Assembly (NCBI RefSeq): GCF_007567505.1
Contig: NZ_CP041783.1
Location: 4,030,001-4,094,000 of the forward strand
Origin: Shewanella donghaensis
GTDB lineage: Bacteria > Pseudomonadota > Gammaproteobacteria > Enterobacterales > Shewanellaceae
Direction: 5' to 3'
DNA: 64,000 nucleotides
In this document: in pieces, positions 47,401 through 55,826 of the stretch
Numbering within the stretch: position 1 is the first letter of the stretch
How the letters are laid out: every line of letters begins with the position of its first letter
Translations under genes and position numbers: made by a program
The notes under the pieces: model-generated
The model's database searches: none
What the model was told of the DNA's origin: nothing
Seen by the model: the letters and a program-made list of their open reading frames with translations, nothing else

Positions 47401-47628
47401 AATACCAATCGTTAGACCTTTTTTCTCAAATTGACGTACTTTTAAGATGAGCTCATGGGCTCTATCTGTTACCTGCTTAATATAAGCATCAGATGTAGGA
47501 ACTAACTCTATAAGCTCTGATAGGTATTGTTCTTCATCAACGATGTAGTTATTCGTTATGGCTGAGAATAACTCACTTAAGCTAGCATTGTTGTAATGAC
47601 CGTTTAGTATTTCACTGGCTTTAAACAT
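44449..47628 (-). CDS. putA: Bifunctional proline dehydrogenase / L-glutamate gamma-semialdehyde dehydrogenase
   Basis: About 1059 residues. The N-terminal half is a proline dehydrogenase barrel (FAD-dependent oxidation of proline to pyrroline-5-carboxylate); the C-terminal half is the aldehyde dehydrogenase with Glu in LIAETGGQNAM and catalytic Cys in SAGQRCSALR, giving glutamate. There is no N-terminal ribbon-helix-helix DNA-binding domain, so unlike the 1320-residue E. coli PutA it cannot repress its own gene. The ATG at 47628 has GGA nine bases upstream; an ATG three codons earlier is too close to the SD. It would feed proline into the TCA cycle with electrons to quinone. Confidence 0.95.
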   Translation of the reverse strand: MFKASEILNGHYNNASLSELFSAITNNYIVDEEQYLSELIELVPTSDAYIKQVTDRAHELILKVRQFEKKGLTIGIDAFLQQYSLETHEGIILMCLAEALLRIPDSATADALIEDKLSGAKFDLHIKKSSSVLVNASTWGLMLTGKIIKLDKNLNGKPSSLLNRLINRAGEPVIRQAMNTAMKIMGKQFVLGQTVKEALKNSVSKRQQGYTHSYDMLGEAAYTSSDALKYYNEYSQAIRDLGAQKYDETTSLRPTISIKLSALHPRYEVANEDRVLTELYDTVIKLIVQARELNIGISIDAEEMDRLELSLKLFQKLFNANETKGWGLLGIVVQAYSKRALPVLCWLTKLSREQGDEIPVRLVKGAYWDSELKWAQQGGEGGYPLYTRKAGTDVSYLACAYYLLSDATTGAIYPQFATHNAQTVASITAMSGTRNYEFQRLHGMGEELYDTMLAESGAKLVRIYAPVGAHKDLLPYLVRRLLENGANTSFVHKLVDPKTPIESLVVHPLTTLKSYKNLANNKIVLPEDIFGVERKNSKGLNMNIISESEPFFAGVDQFKDTQWTAGPLVNGETLTGELVDIVSPYDTTKKVGQVAFANNQAIEAAISTADSSFHSWSHTPVEQRAAALQKLADLLEENREELIALCTREAGKSLQDGIDEVREAVDFCRYYAIQAKKMMAKPTLLPGPTGELNELFIQGRGIFVCISPWNFPLAIFIGQVTAALAAGNTVVAKPAEQTSLVGYRAVQLAHEAGIPADVLQFLPGTGATVGAAITADERIGGVCFTGSTVTAKLINRTLANREGAIIPLIAETGGQNAMIVDSTSQAEQVVADVVSSSFTSAGQRCSALRVLFLQEDIADRVLDVMKGAMEQLTIGDPSFIKTDVGPVIDAAAKANLNAHIDHISQVGKLINKIDLPAGTENGHFVAPTAVLIDSIKVLEKEHFGPILHVIRYKAANLAAVIEEINSTGFGLTLGIHSRNEGHAISLADKVNVGNVYINRNQIGAVVGVQPFGGQGLSGTGPKAGGPHYLTRFITEKTRTNNITAIGGNATLLSLGDSDE

Positions 47629-47679
47629 AATTTTCATTCCGTCTTGAGCTGTTTACTGGTTTTTGTAAACAAGATGTTT

Positions 47680-47707
47680 ATTATAGTATTTTTTATTTTG
47701 TATACAA
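47680..47707 (-). promoter_or_regulatory. Candidate sigma-70 promoter of putA
   Basis: Minus strand TTGTAT, 16-bp spacer, TATAAT, giving a leader of about 45 nt. A degenerate CRP-like half-site (AAATGTGAT at 47739-47748) lies upstream, compatible with catabolite control but weak. Confidence 0.6.
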
Positions 47708-47871
47708 TGTACGAAAATTCGAGGCGAGTATACGATCAAAATGTGATATCGAGCAAGATTTAGTATTCACTGTGACAGTAATTTAAATCGTAGACGTTTT
47801 TTTGAACTATCGCAGATGGTGAGGTTGGTTTTTTGTGGTGGTCTAGTTGTGTTTTTGTAAAGCAAAAACAA

Positions 47872-47900
47872 CAAAGCCAATGCGAGTGGCATTGGCTTTG
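47872..47900 (-). terminator. Hairpin after ygiM
   Basis: A 12-bp perfect stem (CAAAGCCAATGC / GCATTGGCTTTG) with a 5-base loop. The T-tract is interrupted (TTGTTTTTG on the minus strand), so termination is likely but not certain. Confidence 0.65.
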
Positions 47901-48015
47901 GTTTTGCTATTTCTAGATTCGATTCACTAAGGCTAGTTTAGATTACTGAGCCTAGGTTAGGTTAACTAAAAATAGCTAAGACTATCTAGTGAATAGAGAG
48001 TTAACACGCATAGGA

Positions 48016-48609
48016 TTACATCCAGCGGCTTTTCTTCTTACGTTGCGGTCTTGGTAGGTAAACAAGGAATATACCAATTAACGCACCTAAGCCAGCAATC
48101 AACGCACCCTGTTGCCACATTTTAGATTGGGCATTGTCTTGAATGGCTTTTAATTCTTGATTCGCACGATCACGTTGCTGTGAAGCTGTCGCTAGTTCTG
48201 ATTCAAGCGAAGATATCTGACGATTAGCTGTAGTCAGTTGCTGCGCGACGGAGTCTGAACTTTGATCCAGCTGTGCCAGTGTTTGCTTTGTTTTAGCCAG
48301 TTCAGCTTCAACAATCGGTAAGCGATTGCGAATACTGGTGCCTTTTTCAACTAAATCTGACTTAACCCAGCCTTCACGATTTTTATGATCGCGAATTTTA
48401 CTGTAATCATTTTGAGTTTCATTCAGTAAAGTGATGGTTTGACCAGCTTCTATGCTGCCTAAAATTCGGAATTGTGTGCCTGGGCCACCATGAATATAGA
48501 CAAATACATCATCAGTGATGAAGTGCGTAGGTTGCGCCATGACGCCTTTTGAGACCAGTAGTAATACTACGATTGTGAAGATTCTTAACACGTTATTTTT
48601 CCATACCAT
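48016..48609 (-). CDS. ygiM: SH3-domain periplasmic protein YgiM
   Basis: A 197-residue protein: signal peptide 1-25 (ending VMA), a bacterial SH3 domain (about 33-90, FVYIHGGPGTQFRILG, GWVKSDLV), a coiled coil (about 100-165), and a C-terminal membrane helix with a basic tail (RPQRKKKSRWM). The layout matches YgiM of E. coli, whose role is poorly known; cell-wall binding is inferred from the SH3 fold. It is upstream of putA on the same strand and lies next to the pit genes and ygiF. Confidence 0.85.
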   Translation of the reverse strand: MVWKNNVLRIFTIVVLLLVSKGVMAQPTHFITDDVFVYIHGGPGTQFRILGSIEAGQTITLLNETQNDYSKIRDHKNREGWVKSDLVEKGTSIRNRLPIVEAELAKTKQTLAQLDQSSDSVAQQLTTANRQISSLESELATASQQRDRANQELKAIQDNAQSKMWQQGALIAGLGALIGIFLVYLPRPQRKKKSRWM

Positions 48610-48785
48610 TAGAACTATCCGTCATGCTATTTATTTCGGGTCTTGATTGCAAGGAAGAACGTCAAAGTCTTATTTAAATAAGCGATATTACTGATTAATT
48701 TTACCCTAATAATAGGATAGTGCTAAATTTTGATTAAATTGAGGTGATAAATAATGATGTTGTTGGGGGACTATTTTGCTACAAC

Positions 48786-48819
48786 CACAAAAAAGCCGAA
48801 CATTTTCATGTTCGGCTTT
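48786..48819 (-). terminator. Terminator after pit
   Basis: A 12-bp stem (AAAGCCGAACAT / ATGTTCGGCTTT) with a 4-base loop. The minus strand continues in a T-run. It is 22 bp past the pit stop. Confidence 0.9.
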
Positions 48820-48840
48820 GGTTAACTAGGCAGTATTTGC

Positions 48841-50109
48841 TCAGCTAAATACACCTTTAATGGTGAAGAAGAACAGAATCGATAACGCTGCACCAGCCGG
48901 TAATGTCACAACCCAAGAAATAACGATGTTACGAACCACACCGATATTAATTGCCGCAATACCACGCGCCATTCCCACACCTAAAACTGCACCCACAAGG
49001 GTTTGAGTTGTAGAAATTGGCAGACCAGTACCAGACGCAATGACAACCGTTGATGCTGCTGCAAGCTCTGCTGCAAAACCACGACTAGGCGTTAGGTGAG
49101 TGATGTTTTTACCAATGGTTTGCATTACGCGCTTACCAAAGATAGCCAGACCTAAAACGATACCGACAGCACCTAGTGGTAAAATCCACCATGCTAAAGC
49201 CGCTTTAGATTCAATCTCACCACCACTGTTAACAACTGAGACTACTGCTGCTAATGGACCAATTGCGTTAGCTACATCATTTGAACCGTGAGCGAATGCC
49301 ATACAACAAGCTGTAACTACCATTAAGATAGCAAACACTTTTTCGACATTAGCATATTCGGTTTGACGATTAACATCGGTGCTCATGTTTAAGCGCACGA
49401 TTGCTATTTTTCCGAAGAAACCGACAGCAACAGCAACAGCAAAAGCTAAACCATAAGCTTCCAGTGTTGATACATGAATACCAACGTGTTTAAGGCCTTT
49501 GGTGATAGTCACTAGCGACATAACAAAGCCTGCTAATGCCATATAAAAAGGCACATAACGCTTAGCATTTGCTAATGGATCATCAGTATTAAAAATAAGC
49601 TTTTGGACACTTTGGAATATCATAAAGGCGATAAAGCCTGATATTGCCGGAGTTACGACCCAAGAGCCGATAATACCTAGTACTTTGCCCCACGCTACAG
49701 AATCTACGCCAACACCTACAGCCGCGAAACCAACAATGGCACCGATAATAGAGTGAGTAGTAGATACAGGCCAACCTAATGCTGAAGCAGCGACTAACCA
49801 GATGCCTGCAGCTAAGAGTGAGCCAATCATCCCGTAGACGAGTAGTTCAGGTGAATCGACAAAATAGCTAGCATCAATGATACCTTTGCGGATCGTACTG
49901 GTCACTTCACCACCCGCTAGGTATGCACCAGCGAATTCGAAGATCATTGCAATGATAATAGCTTGTTTAATAGTAATGGCGTTAGAACCTACAGAGGTCC
50001 CCATAGCATTAGCGACATCATTTGCGCCAATACCCCATGCCATCAAAAATCCAAATACAGCCGCAATACCAATAAGCATTGGGCCATTGGTGACTAATAC
50101 ATCAACCAT
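48841..50109 (-). CDS. pit: Inorganic phosphate transporter, Pit family
   Basis: A 422-residue inner-membrane phosphate symporter with the internally repeated PiT signature: GANDVANAMGTSVGSNAI near the N-terminus and GSNDVANAIGPLAAV in the second half. Low-affinity uptake of phosphate, usually as a metal-phosphate complex, is expected. It follows the DUF47 gene by 24 bp, the common Pit-accessory pair, so both are probably in one operon. No Pho box was seen. Confidence 0.93.
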   Translation of the reverse strand: MVDVLVTNGPMLIGIAAVFGFLMAWGIGANDVANAMGTSVGSNAITIKQAIIIAMIFEFAGAYLAGGEVTSTIRKGIIDASYFVDSPELLVYGMIGSLLAAGIWLVAASALGWPVSTTHSIIGAIVGFAAVGVGVDSVAWGKVLGIIGSWVVTPAISGFIAFMIFQSVQKLIFNTDDPLANAKRYVPFYMALAGFVMSLVTITKGLKHVGIHVSTLEAYGLAFAVAVAVGFFGKIAIVRLNMSTDVNRQTEYANVEKVFAILMVVTACCMAFAHGSNDVANAIGPLAAVVSVVNSGGEIESKAALAWWILPLGAVGIVLGLAIFGKRVMQTIGKNITHLTPSRGFAAELAAASTVVIASGTGLPISTTQTLVGAVLGVGMARGIAAINIGVVRNIVISWVVTLPAGAALSILFFFTIKGVFS

Positions 50110-50133
50110 GTTGTTTCCTTGATAACCTTTTAG

Positions 50134-50817
50134 TTATGAACTGCGAGCTAACATTAGCTCTAGGCGTGAACCTACTCGCTCGGCTAAATCTGCCAAGCCT
50201 CCAACCCATTCAATAATCTTGTACATAAACATGACATCGATAGGATTCAAATCTGTTTCCAAGCTTAGTAGTAAACGACGTACTTGGATCTGCAGATCAT
50301 CTGAATCAGCTTCAATCAGATCTAATTCATTGATCATCTTGGCGACTAATTCGACTTCTCGTCCTCTAAAACCTGTTTCTAGAAGGTCGTCGAGTTCGTT
50401 AATTGCTTGCTTAGCAAGAGAGACAGCATCTAAACAACGTTTGAGGTAAGCATTAAACGGTGCTTGTACTGGTTGAGGGAAAACTAATTGGCGACCAATA
50501 ATACGGCCGGAGATGTCTTTAGCCATGTTAGCAATCTTGTCTTGTTGAGTTAATAACTCAAGCAAGTCAGTTCGCTCTACTGGCATAAACAACCCACTAG
50601 GAAGGGTAAGGCGAATTTCACGCTTAAGCGTGTCTGCCTCATTTTCAAGTAAGCTAATTTGCTTACGAACTTTGACGGCTTCATCCCAGTCACCTGAGGT
50701 GGTTGCGTCAAAGAATGGTACTAGAAGTACTGCACATTCGTGTACTTTATCGATATGCTGTTCTAAGGGCTTAAGGGGTGATTTTGCAAACACTCCTAAA
50801 ATAGAGTTTACTGGCAT
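50134..50817 (-). CDS. DUF47 (PhoU-like) Pit accessory protein
   Basis: About 227 residues of a helical PhoU-like protein (TIGR00153 family). It opens MPVNSILGVFAKSPLKPLEQ, as the family does. Nine N-terminal residues upstream are in the open frame, but the ATG at 50817 has AGG upstream and gives the family start. Genes of this type sit beside pit and are thought to regulate the transporter. It is divergent from ygiF. Confidence 0.85.
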   Translation of the reverse strand: MPVNSILGVFAKSPLKPLEQHIDKVHECAVLLVPFFDATTSGDWDEAVKVRKQISLLENEADTLKREIRLTLPSGLFMPVERTDLLELLTQQDKIANMAKDISGRIIGRQLVFPQPVQAPFNAYLKRCLDAVSLAKQAINELDDLLETGFRGREVELVAKMINELDLIEADSDDLQIQVRRLLLSLETDLNPIDVMFMYKIIEWVGGLADLAERVGSRLELMLARSS

Positions 50818-50973
50818 TGCGGTTAACCTATTTAATGATTCCAAATTTGGAAAAGCGGGCGCATGTTACCTCAAGCGTCCACTGAAAGAAACTGTGTTTT
50901 TAAATTTATCTACAGTTGATACAGCTCAGTATATAGAACTGAGTAGCGCAATCCTAAGGGATTATTATTACAG

Positions 50974-50986
50974 TAATGTGACATTA
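50974..50986. promoter_or_regulatory. Palindrome between pit operon and ygiF
   Basis: TAATGTGACATTA, an odd-length dyad in the divergent promoter region. Operator function is possible but unsupported. Confidence 0.35.
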
Positions 50987-51041
50987 TGAATTAATTATGA
51001 CGCATTAATGAAGATTAGATGACAAGGCGAGCAATAAGTCA

Positions 51042-52523
51042 ATGGACGCAGAGATAGAACTTAAGTTATTTATGCAGTCACAATATTATGATTTATTAGT
51101 GGAAACACTGAATAAATTGGATGGGGCGACTCCTCAAAAGGCATCGAGGTTATCAAATAAATATTTTGATACACCTAAATTGCAATTGAGGCAGATGTTA
51201 ATGGGTTTGCGTGTGAGAGATGGTGAAACATTCATCGAGCAAACCATTAAAACCGCAGGAAAAGTTATAGGCGGCATTCACTCTAGGCCTGAATATAATG
51301 TGCCGATTGAACAAAATGTGCCCAACTTGAGTTTATTCCCCAATGAGATTTGGCCTGCGGAAACTGATCTTGATGCTATTCAATCGTCAATAACCTGTAT
51401 TTTTGAAACCAATTTTACCCGTGAGTCATGGCATGTATATATCGGCGAAAGTTTGGTTGAAATTGCATTTGATACAGGAGAGGTTGTCGCCGATGGTCAT
51501 ATTGAGCCCATATGCGAAGTCGAATTTGAACTTTTAGCGGGTGAAACCTCTGCATTACTGGAACTTGCCATTGAAGTTGCCCGTCATGTTCCTGTCCGAT
51601 TAGGTAAAGCCAGCAAAGCCCAACGTGGGTATTTATTGTCAGGCTATTTACAAACTCAAACTTTAAAATCAATCGATTATATTCGTCTGCCTGCGGATAA
51701 GAGTTTATCCAAGACATTAGAAGTATTGTTAGAAACAGGCATTGAACGTTGGCAAGTTATTGAGTCTTTAATACTTGAAACCGATGATGTTACTCAGCAA
51801 GCACAATTATGGATGCAGCTTCGAGCCTGTGTCAGATTACTAAGATTAACCTTATCTCAATTTGGATTATTGAATTCAGACGTAGTTGGCTACTTTGATT
51901 CGTTAGAGCGTAAGTTGCAGTTCATCGAGTCGCTGCAAAGCTTGAGTTTGATTATTGATGATCAACGCAGTTTATTAGGTAAATTATCGGATAAAGCAAA
52001 AATTAGATCATTAGCGAAACTCAGCACTGCTAAATTAGTCGCTGATAATGATTTAGAAGGTTTGTGGTTATTACCAGAATATGGGCAGCTACAGTTGTCT
52101 TTAGTGGATTTGCTATTAAAGACCTCAAGCGGATCACATCGCTTGGTTGATTACCCTGAATTAGCTTTGTTTGCCAACCATTTACAACAAGATTCTTGGC
52201 AGCGCATTGTTGATTTAATGCCTAAGAGTGCGTCTATGGGAAGTCTTGATTACCAAAAAGTCGCTCAGGGGTTAGATGAAAGTATCTTAGTCGGTTTTGC
52301 TTATGGGGAGCTTTATGAAGCAGAAGATCGAGAAGAGTTTAGAGCGCCTTGGCAGGATTTGGCTTTAGGGATTCAAACATTAGGCTGCTATCAACTGTTG
52401 GCTAAGCTGACTAAACAAGCTGAAATGGAAATTGGCGGTTGGCTTGAAGACAAAGAGGCTAGTTTGTTGTTTGCCATGGAACATTCGCGTAAAAGCGCGT
52501 TAAAAAACCAACCTTACTGGTAA
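51042..52523 (+). CDS. ygiF: CYTH-CHAD inorganic triphosphatase YgiF
   Basis: A 493-residue protein with an N-terminal CYTH domain showing EIELK (Glu4, Glu6, Lys8), the metal-triphosphate tunnel motif, and a C-terminal CHAD domain. The E. coli homologue hydrolyses inorganic tripolyphosphate. In E. coli the gene lies between ygiM and glnE; here it lies beside ygiM but the Psp-like cluster separates it from glnE. The ribosome site is weak (AAGGCGAG, far). Confidence 0.9.
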   Translation: MDAEIELKLFMQSQYYDLLVETLNKLDGATPQKASRLSNKYFDTPKLQLRQMLMGLRVRDGETFIEQTIKTAGKVIGGIHSRPEYNVPIEQNVPNLSLFPNEIWPAETDLDAIQSSITCIFETNFTRESWHVYIGESLVEIAFDTGEVVADGHIEPICEVEFELLAGETSALLELAIEVARHVPVRLGKASKAQRGYLLSGYLQTQTLKSIDYIRLPADKSLSKTLEVLLETGIERWQVIESLILETDDVTQQAQLWMQLRACVRLLRLTLSQFGLLNSDVVGYFDSLERKLQFIESLQSLSLIIDDQRSLLGKLSDKAKIRSLAKLSTAKLVADNDLEGLWLLPEYGQLQLSLVDLLLKTSSGSHRLVDYPELALFANHLQQDSWQRIVDLMPKSASMGSLDYQKVAQGLDESILVGFAYGELYEAEDREEFRAPWQDLALGIQTLGCYQLLAKLTKQAEMEIGGWLEDKEASLLFAMEHSRKSALKNQPYW

Positions 52524-52589
52524 TCGTACTCGCTGTTGTAAGTCAGTGATTGCTTGGGCTGTCATTGCTTATGCCGCGATAGATAGTAG

Positions 52590-52615
52590 AAAGCCTATCA
52601 ATCGATAGGCTTTTT
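52590..52615. terminator. Terminator between ygiF and the K+ channel
   Basis: A 10-bp stem (AAAGCCTATC / GATAGGCTTT), 4-base loop, T-run; serves converging genes. Confidence 0.85.
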
Positions 52616-52642
52616 ATTTTTTAACTGAACCTCAATCAATGA

Positions 52643-53482
52643 CTATTTTTTATCATTGAGCTGTTGTTTCAGACTGGAAATTTCAGAGAGCATCTGTAGT
52701 TGATTCTTTTCCATTTGTTGTTGATTTTGTTCCATTCGCTCTATGGCCTGCTCTAGAGTCGACTTAATCAATTCTTGATGTGCATCATTTCGTTCTACAC
52801 GAAGTTCTTTTTCTGAACGTTCGGTACTATCTGGTGCGACAAATACCGAGGCCATATAGCCTGAAATCACACCGAAAAAGCTCACTCCGCTGACAATGAC
52901 AATTGCCCCAATAATATGGCCGACAGTGCTTACTGGGTAATAGTCACCATAACCTACGGTTGATATTGTCACTAAAGCCCACCAAATTGCTTGTTCTGCA
53001 GTTTGAATATTGGCGCCTTCAGCGCCAGCCTCAACCAGTAAAATGATTACTGACGCAGTAGATAAAATTAATACCATTGCCATTAATAAACCTGCCAAGG
53101 TCGTTTGTTTACTTTGTCTTAATAGCGGCAAGAGTAATGTTCGAGTCGAACGTATGAGTCTTATCACGCGCAATATCTGGAATACGCGGGCAATACGCAG
53201 TGCTTCAATTGCGGGAATACTGGCAACGAAATCAATCCAATGATGTTTTAGGTAAAACTTCTTATTTGGGGCTTTAAAGAGTTCGTAAAAGAAGCGAGAC
53301 ATGAATAGCAGACAAATACTGGTGTCGATAAATAATAATAGTCGCCTTGTCTCTTCATCGACTTTACTGAAGGTAAGAATAATAACCAAAAGTACAGAGA
53401 AAAGAGATAACACCATCATCGCCAATTCAAAAGGGCTTGGGCCATTTAAGGATTTAAGCGACCAGCGTTTTTTATTTATCAT
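52643..53482 (-). CDS. Voltage-gated-type potassium channel
   Basis: About 279 residues: six membrane segments, an S4-like helix with spaced arginines (RIARVFQILRVIRLIRSTR), and the pore with selectivity filter TVGYGDYYP. The cytoplasmic C-terminus is a charged coiled coil (HQELIKSTLEQAIERMEQNQ, then QQQMEKNQ). It resembles small Kv-type bacterial channels. The open frame starts at 53527, but ATG 53482 (MINKKRWSLK) has ACGGA upstream and is chosen. Gating ligand is unknown. Confidence 0.88.
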   Translation of the reverse strand: MINKKRWSLKSLNGPSPFELAMMVLSLFSVLLVIILTFSKVDEETRRLLLFIDTSICLLFMSRFFYELFKAPNKKFYLKHHWIDFVASIPAIEALRIARVFQILRVIRLIRSTRTLLLPLLRQSKQTTLAGLLMAMVLILSTASVIILLVEAGAEGANIQTAEQAIWWALVTISTVGYGDYYPVSTVGHIIGAIVIVSGVSFFGVISGYMASVFVAPDSTERSEKELRVERNDAHQELIKSTLEQAIERMEQNQQQMEKNQLQMLSEISSLKQQLNDKK

Positions 53483-53615
53483 TTTACAAATCCGTTTTGC
53501 GAAAAAGCATTGCAGTGATGCTATCAATCCAACAGCAACGGGTAAATAGTTAATATTAAATGGGCTAAGTGATATAGAAAAACTTAAATGATAACAATGG
53601 GGGAATTTTAGCTAT

Positions 53616-53645
53616 AAAAAAACACGCTGGTGATAGCGTGTTTTT
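53616..53645 (-). terminator. Terminator after the RHH-like gene
   Basis: An 11-bp stem (AAAAACACGCT / AGCGTGTTTTT) with a 6-base loop and a minus-strand T-run. It ends the 53.7-55.8 kb operon. Confidence 0.9.
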
Positions 53646-53659
53646 ATTATCTGTCTTAG

Positions 53660-53983
53660 CTACTCGTCAACAAACTGCACTAAATCATCTAGAACACGTT
53701 TTTTGATTTCAAGTTGTGCATCTGACTTTAGCCCATATCTTTGTGCGAGAATGACGTAATCATCCTGGTTTAAAGATACCGTTAATCTTGGCCTTTTAGG
53801 ACGTTTTGTGACAGTTAAACCGAGTATTGAACGTATTTGGTCTGATGGACTTACACCAGCATCAAGCGCGGCTTTACGGATTTGGTATTGAAACTTTTCA
53901 TCCAAATCAAAAGCAACTTGCGTTGCTTTTGCCGCTTGTTGGTTCTTTATCCATGTTTCGGGTAACGTTTTACCTTTAGTCAT
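53660..53983 (-). CDS. Small protein, possibly tandem ribbon-helix-helix, last gene of the yjfIJK operon
   Basis: A 107-residue protein I do not recognise by name. Two segments each look like a ribbon-helix-helix: TQVAFDLDEKFQYQIRKAA then GVSPSDQIRSILG (about 20-55), and RLTVSLNQDDYVILAQRYG then a helix (about 65-105), joined by a basic linker (TKRPKRPRL). That would make a single-chain pseudodimer. DNA binding is therefore possible and, given the palindrome at the operon's promoter, it could be the local regulator. SD AGGAG lies 11 bases upstream. Fold and function are inferred. Confidence 0.65.
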   Translation of the reverse strand: MTKGKTLPETWIKNQQAAKATQVAFDLDEKFQYQIRKAALDAGVSPSDQIRSILGLTVTKRPKRPRLTVSLNQDDYVILAQRYGLKSDAQLEIKKRVLDDLVQFVDE

Positions 53984-54013
53984 GTACGATTTAACTCCTA
54001 AAACGGCAACGAT

Positions 54014-54670
54014 TTAGCTTGCTGGCCAGAATTCTCTAATGTCAGTTAAAGGGCGATATAGTGTAAACATCACTTCTGTATCACCGCCTTCGTAGACTTC
54101 AACGTCCACAGCATGGCTTTCGTCGTTATCAACTAAAGAGTAACTTTCAAAACCATCGCCTCTTTGTTGGTTGTTTTCATCTTGTGGTGGCTTTTGACCA
54201 CGATAATCTTGACGATGAAAAAAACCAAAAGCGGCAAATTCGACTTGATGATAGGCATCGCTTAACCAGCGGGCATATTCACTATCTAATTCATTTGATA
54301 GCGGCAGCGTTTTCAATTCTGCGTTACCAGGTTCTTCAAATAGTTGCGAGAAGGCATCAAGATCAAAAACTTGCTCGACCACATCACGATTTACTTTGAT
54401 AGAGAAGCTTAAATAGGCATCATCTTCTTCAATGTATGACATGAATATTGCTGTGCCACTATGACCGCGAAGTAACCATTCACATTGTTGAGAACGTTCG
54501 TACTCATAAGTATGAATAGCTTCAACTTTAAGTTGTTGCCCACGCAGTTGCTCAGGTAAGGCAAAACTATCATCAAGGGAGATCATATCTCCCTTGAGTA
54601 GCTTGTTCACATGGTCAAGCTGACGTTTAGGGGCTTCTTTCTTGCCGAATAGGCCGCGTAGAAATCCCAT
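54014..54670 (-). CDS. yjfK: DUF2491 protein, YjfK-like
   Basis: About 218 residues, acidic and soluble, of the DUF2491 family that accompanies PspA-like genes in E. coli (yjfIJKLM). The conserved part includes EWLLRGHSGTAIFMSYIEED and the C-terminal VEVYEGGDTEVMFTLYRP. Function unknown. The frame opens at a TTG at 54676, but ATG 54670 (MGFLRGLFGKKE) is chosen. It lies immediately after the pspA-like gene. Confidence 0.85.
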   Translation of the reverse strand: MGFLRGLFGKKEAPKRQLDHVNKLLKGDMISLDDSFALPEQLRGQQLKVEAIHTYEYERSQQCEWLLRGHSGTAIFMSYIEEDDAYLSFSIKVNRDVVEQVFDLDAFSQLFEEPGNAELKTLPLSNELDSEYARWLSDAYHQVEFAAFGFFHRQDYRGQKPPQDENNQQRGDGFESYSLVDNDESHAVDVEVYEGGDTEVMFTLYRPLTDIREFWPAS

Positions 54671-54676
54671 GGCCAA

Positions 54677-55366
54677 TTAACCTTTTTTCGCTTTAAGACG
54701 CTCTAAAACTGCATTAGCGCTAGACTTTTGCTCACCAATACCCGCTTCAGCTAGCTTAGCGTGTAAAGACTTATCGCTATTTTCATCAGCTAATGTTTCA
54801 GACGCTTGTAGGCGATCATCAAACTGTTGCTGACGTGCTTTGATACGCTCTAGTGAATCTTTTGCATTCATTAACTTAGAGTTACTTGAAGCAAATGAAT
54901 CGGTAATAGTCGCAGTCGCTTTTTGTACGCTTTCAGTGGTTTTAACCATGCTTAGCTGACGTTGATAATCAGTCAGTTGACGCTCAGTTTTCTTCACTAA
55001 ATCTTTTAAGCGTAAAGCATGTGCAGAGTAGCTAGAGTTTGCTGTTTCGTTTTCAGCGAGCTCTTGATCTAACTGAGCAATTTTTTCTGCAACTTCAATT
55101 GCTAATGCTTCGTTATCTTTTTCAAGTGCTTGAGTGGCATAACCTTCGTGCTCGGTGATGCTGCGCTTAAGACGGTCGATTTCACGACTGGCTTGCATTT
55201 CTTTCGCCATCACGTCAGTTAGCTCACGTTTAGCTTTAGTTAAATGCTTTTCTGCATCACGAATTTCTTGTTCAAAAATACGTGTTGAGTTTGCATCTAC
55301 AATGTTCTGGCCTACTTCGTTTGCGCCGCCACGAAATGCCGTTAAAATTTTATTCAAAATGCCCAT
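54677..55366 (-). CDS. yjfJ: PspA/IM30-family protein, YjfJ-like
   Basis: A 229-residue member of the PspA/Vipp1 (ESCRT-III-like) family: an almost entirely helical coiled coil (about 25-200) that forms oligomers on the inner membrane. The first residues MGILNKILTAFRGGANEVG are the amphipathic N-terminal helix. Closest in context to the PspA paralogue YjfJ of E. coli, not to the classical pspABC operon. SD GGAG precedes the ATG. Confidence 0.88.
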   Translation of the reverse strand: MGILNKILTAFRGGANEVGQNIVDANSTRIFEQEIRDAEKHLTKAKRELTDVMAKEMQASREIDRLKRSITEHEGYATQALEKDNEALAIEVAEKIAQLDQELAENETANSSYSAHALRLKDLVKKTERQLTDYQRQLSMVKTTESVQKATATITDSFASSNSKLMNAKDSLERIKARQQQFDDRLQASETLADENSDKSLHAKLAEAGIGEQKSSANAVLERLKAKKG

Positions 55367-55376
55367 AATTGGCTCC

Positions 55377-55790
55377 TTACTTCAAAAATTCGACAAGTTC
55401 GTCGATGACTTCTAAACAGTTATCAGACAATACTGATAATTCTTGTTCAATCTCTTCCATACTTGAGGTGACTGATAACGCACCGTAAACCACATATTTA
55501 TCATCAATTTTTGCAAAAGATGACAATGGCATCGGAATGTTTAGCTCAAGCATTGTTTCAAACATTTGGGTGCGAGTTTCAGGTTTAACTTCACCTTCAT
55601 CCCACAAATAGCTAATACATAAGATTTGATTGTCTGTTACTGATACAAAAACCGGTAACTCTTCACGTCCAGCTACGTTGACTTGTAGTACTTCAACTTC
55701 GCCATCAATCGGAAAACAATCAAACTTCAAACCTGTGTGGCTTTGGTCAGCAAGTTCTGTCAAATGGTTAGCAATCTTATGGATATTCAT
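55377..55790 (-). CDS. yjfI: DUF2170 protein, YjfI-like
   Basis: About 137 residues, DUF2170 family; E. coli YjfI is its namesake and is encoded next to the PspA-like YjfJ. The conserved segment is YLWDEGEVKPETRTQMFETM followed by LNIPMPLSSFAKIDDKYVVYG (here shown shortened). Soluble, function unknown. The frame continues upstream to 55808 through the palindrome, but AAGGA sits five bases before ATG 55790, so that start is chosen. The promoter and two copies of the palindrome lie just upstream. Confidence 0.85.
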   Translation of the reverse strand: MNIHKIANHLTELADQSHTGLKFDCFPIDGEVEVLQVNVAGREELPVFVSVTDNQILCISYLWDEGEVKPETRTQMFETMLELNIPMPLSSFAKIDDKYVVYGALSVTSSMEEIEQELSVLSDNCLEVIDELVEFLK

Positions 55791-55803
55791 ATTTGTCCTT
55801 GTT

Positions 55804-55816
55804 GACATATTATGTC
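55804..55816. promoter_or_regulatory. Operator copy 1 (GACATA-N-TATGTC), downstream of the yjfI transcription start
   Basis: A perfect odd-length 13-bp dyad. It lies just after the predicted start of the yjfI transcript. The identical sequence recurs at 55840-55852 and 59718-59730. Confidence 0.8.
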
Positions 55817-55826
55817 TTAGGTTTCA

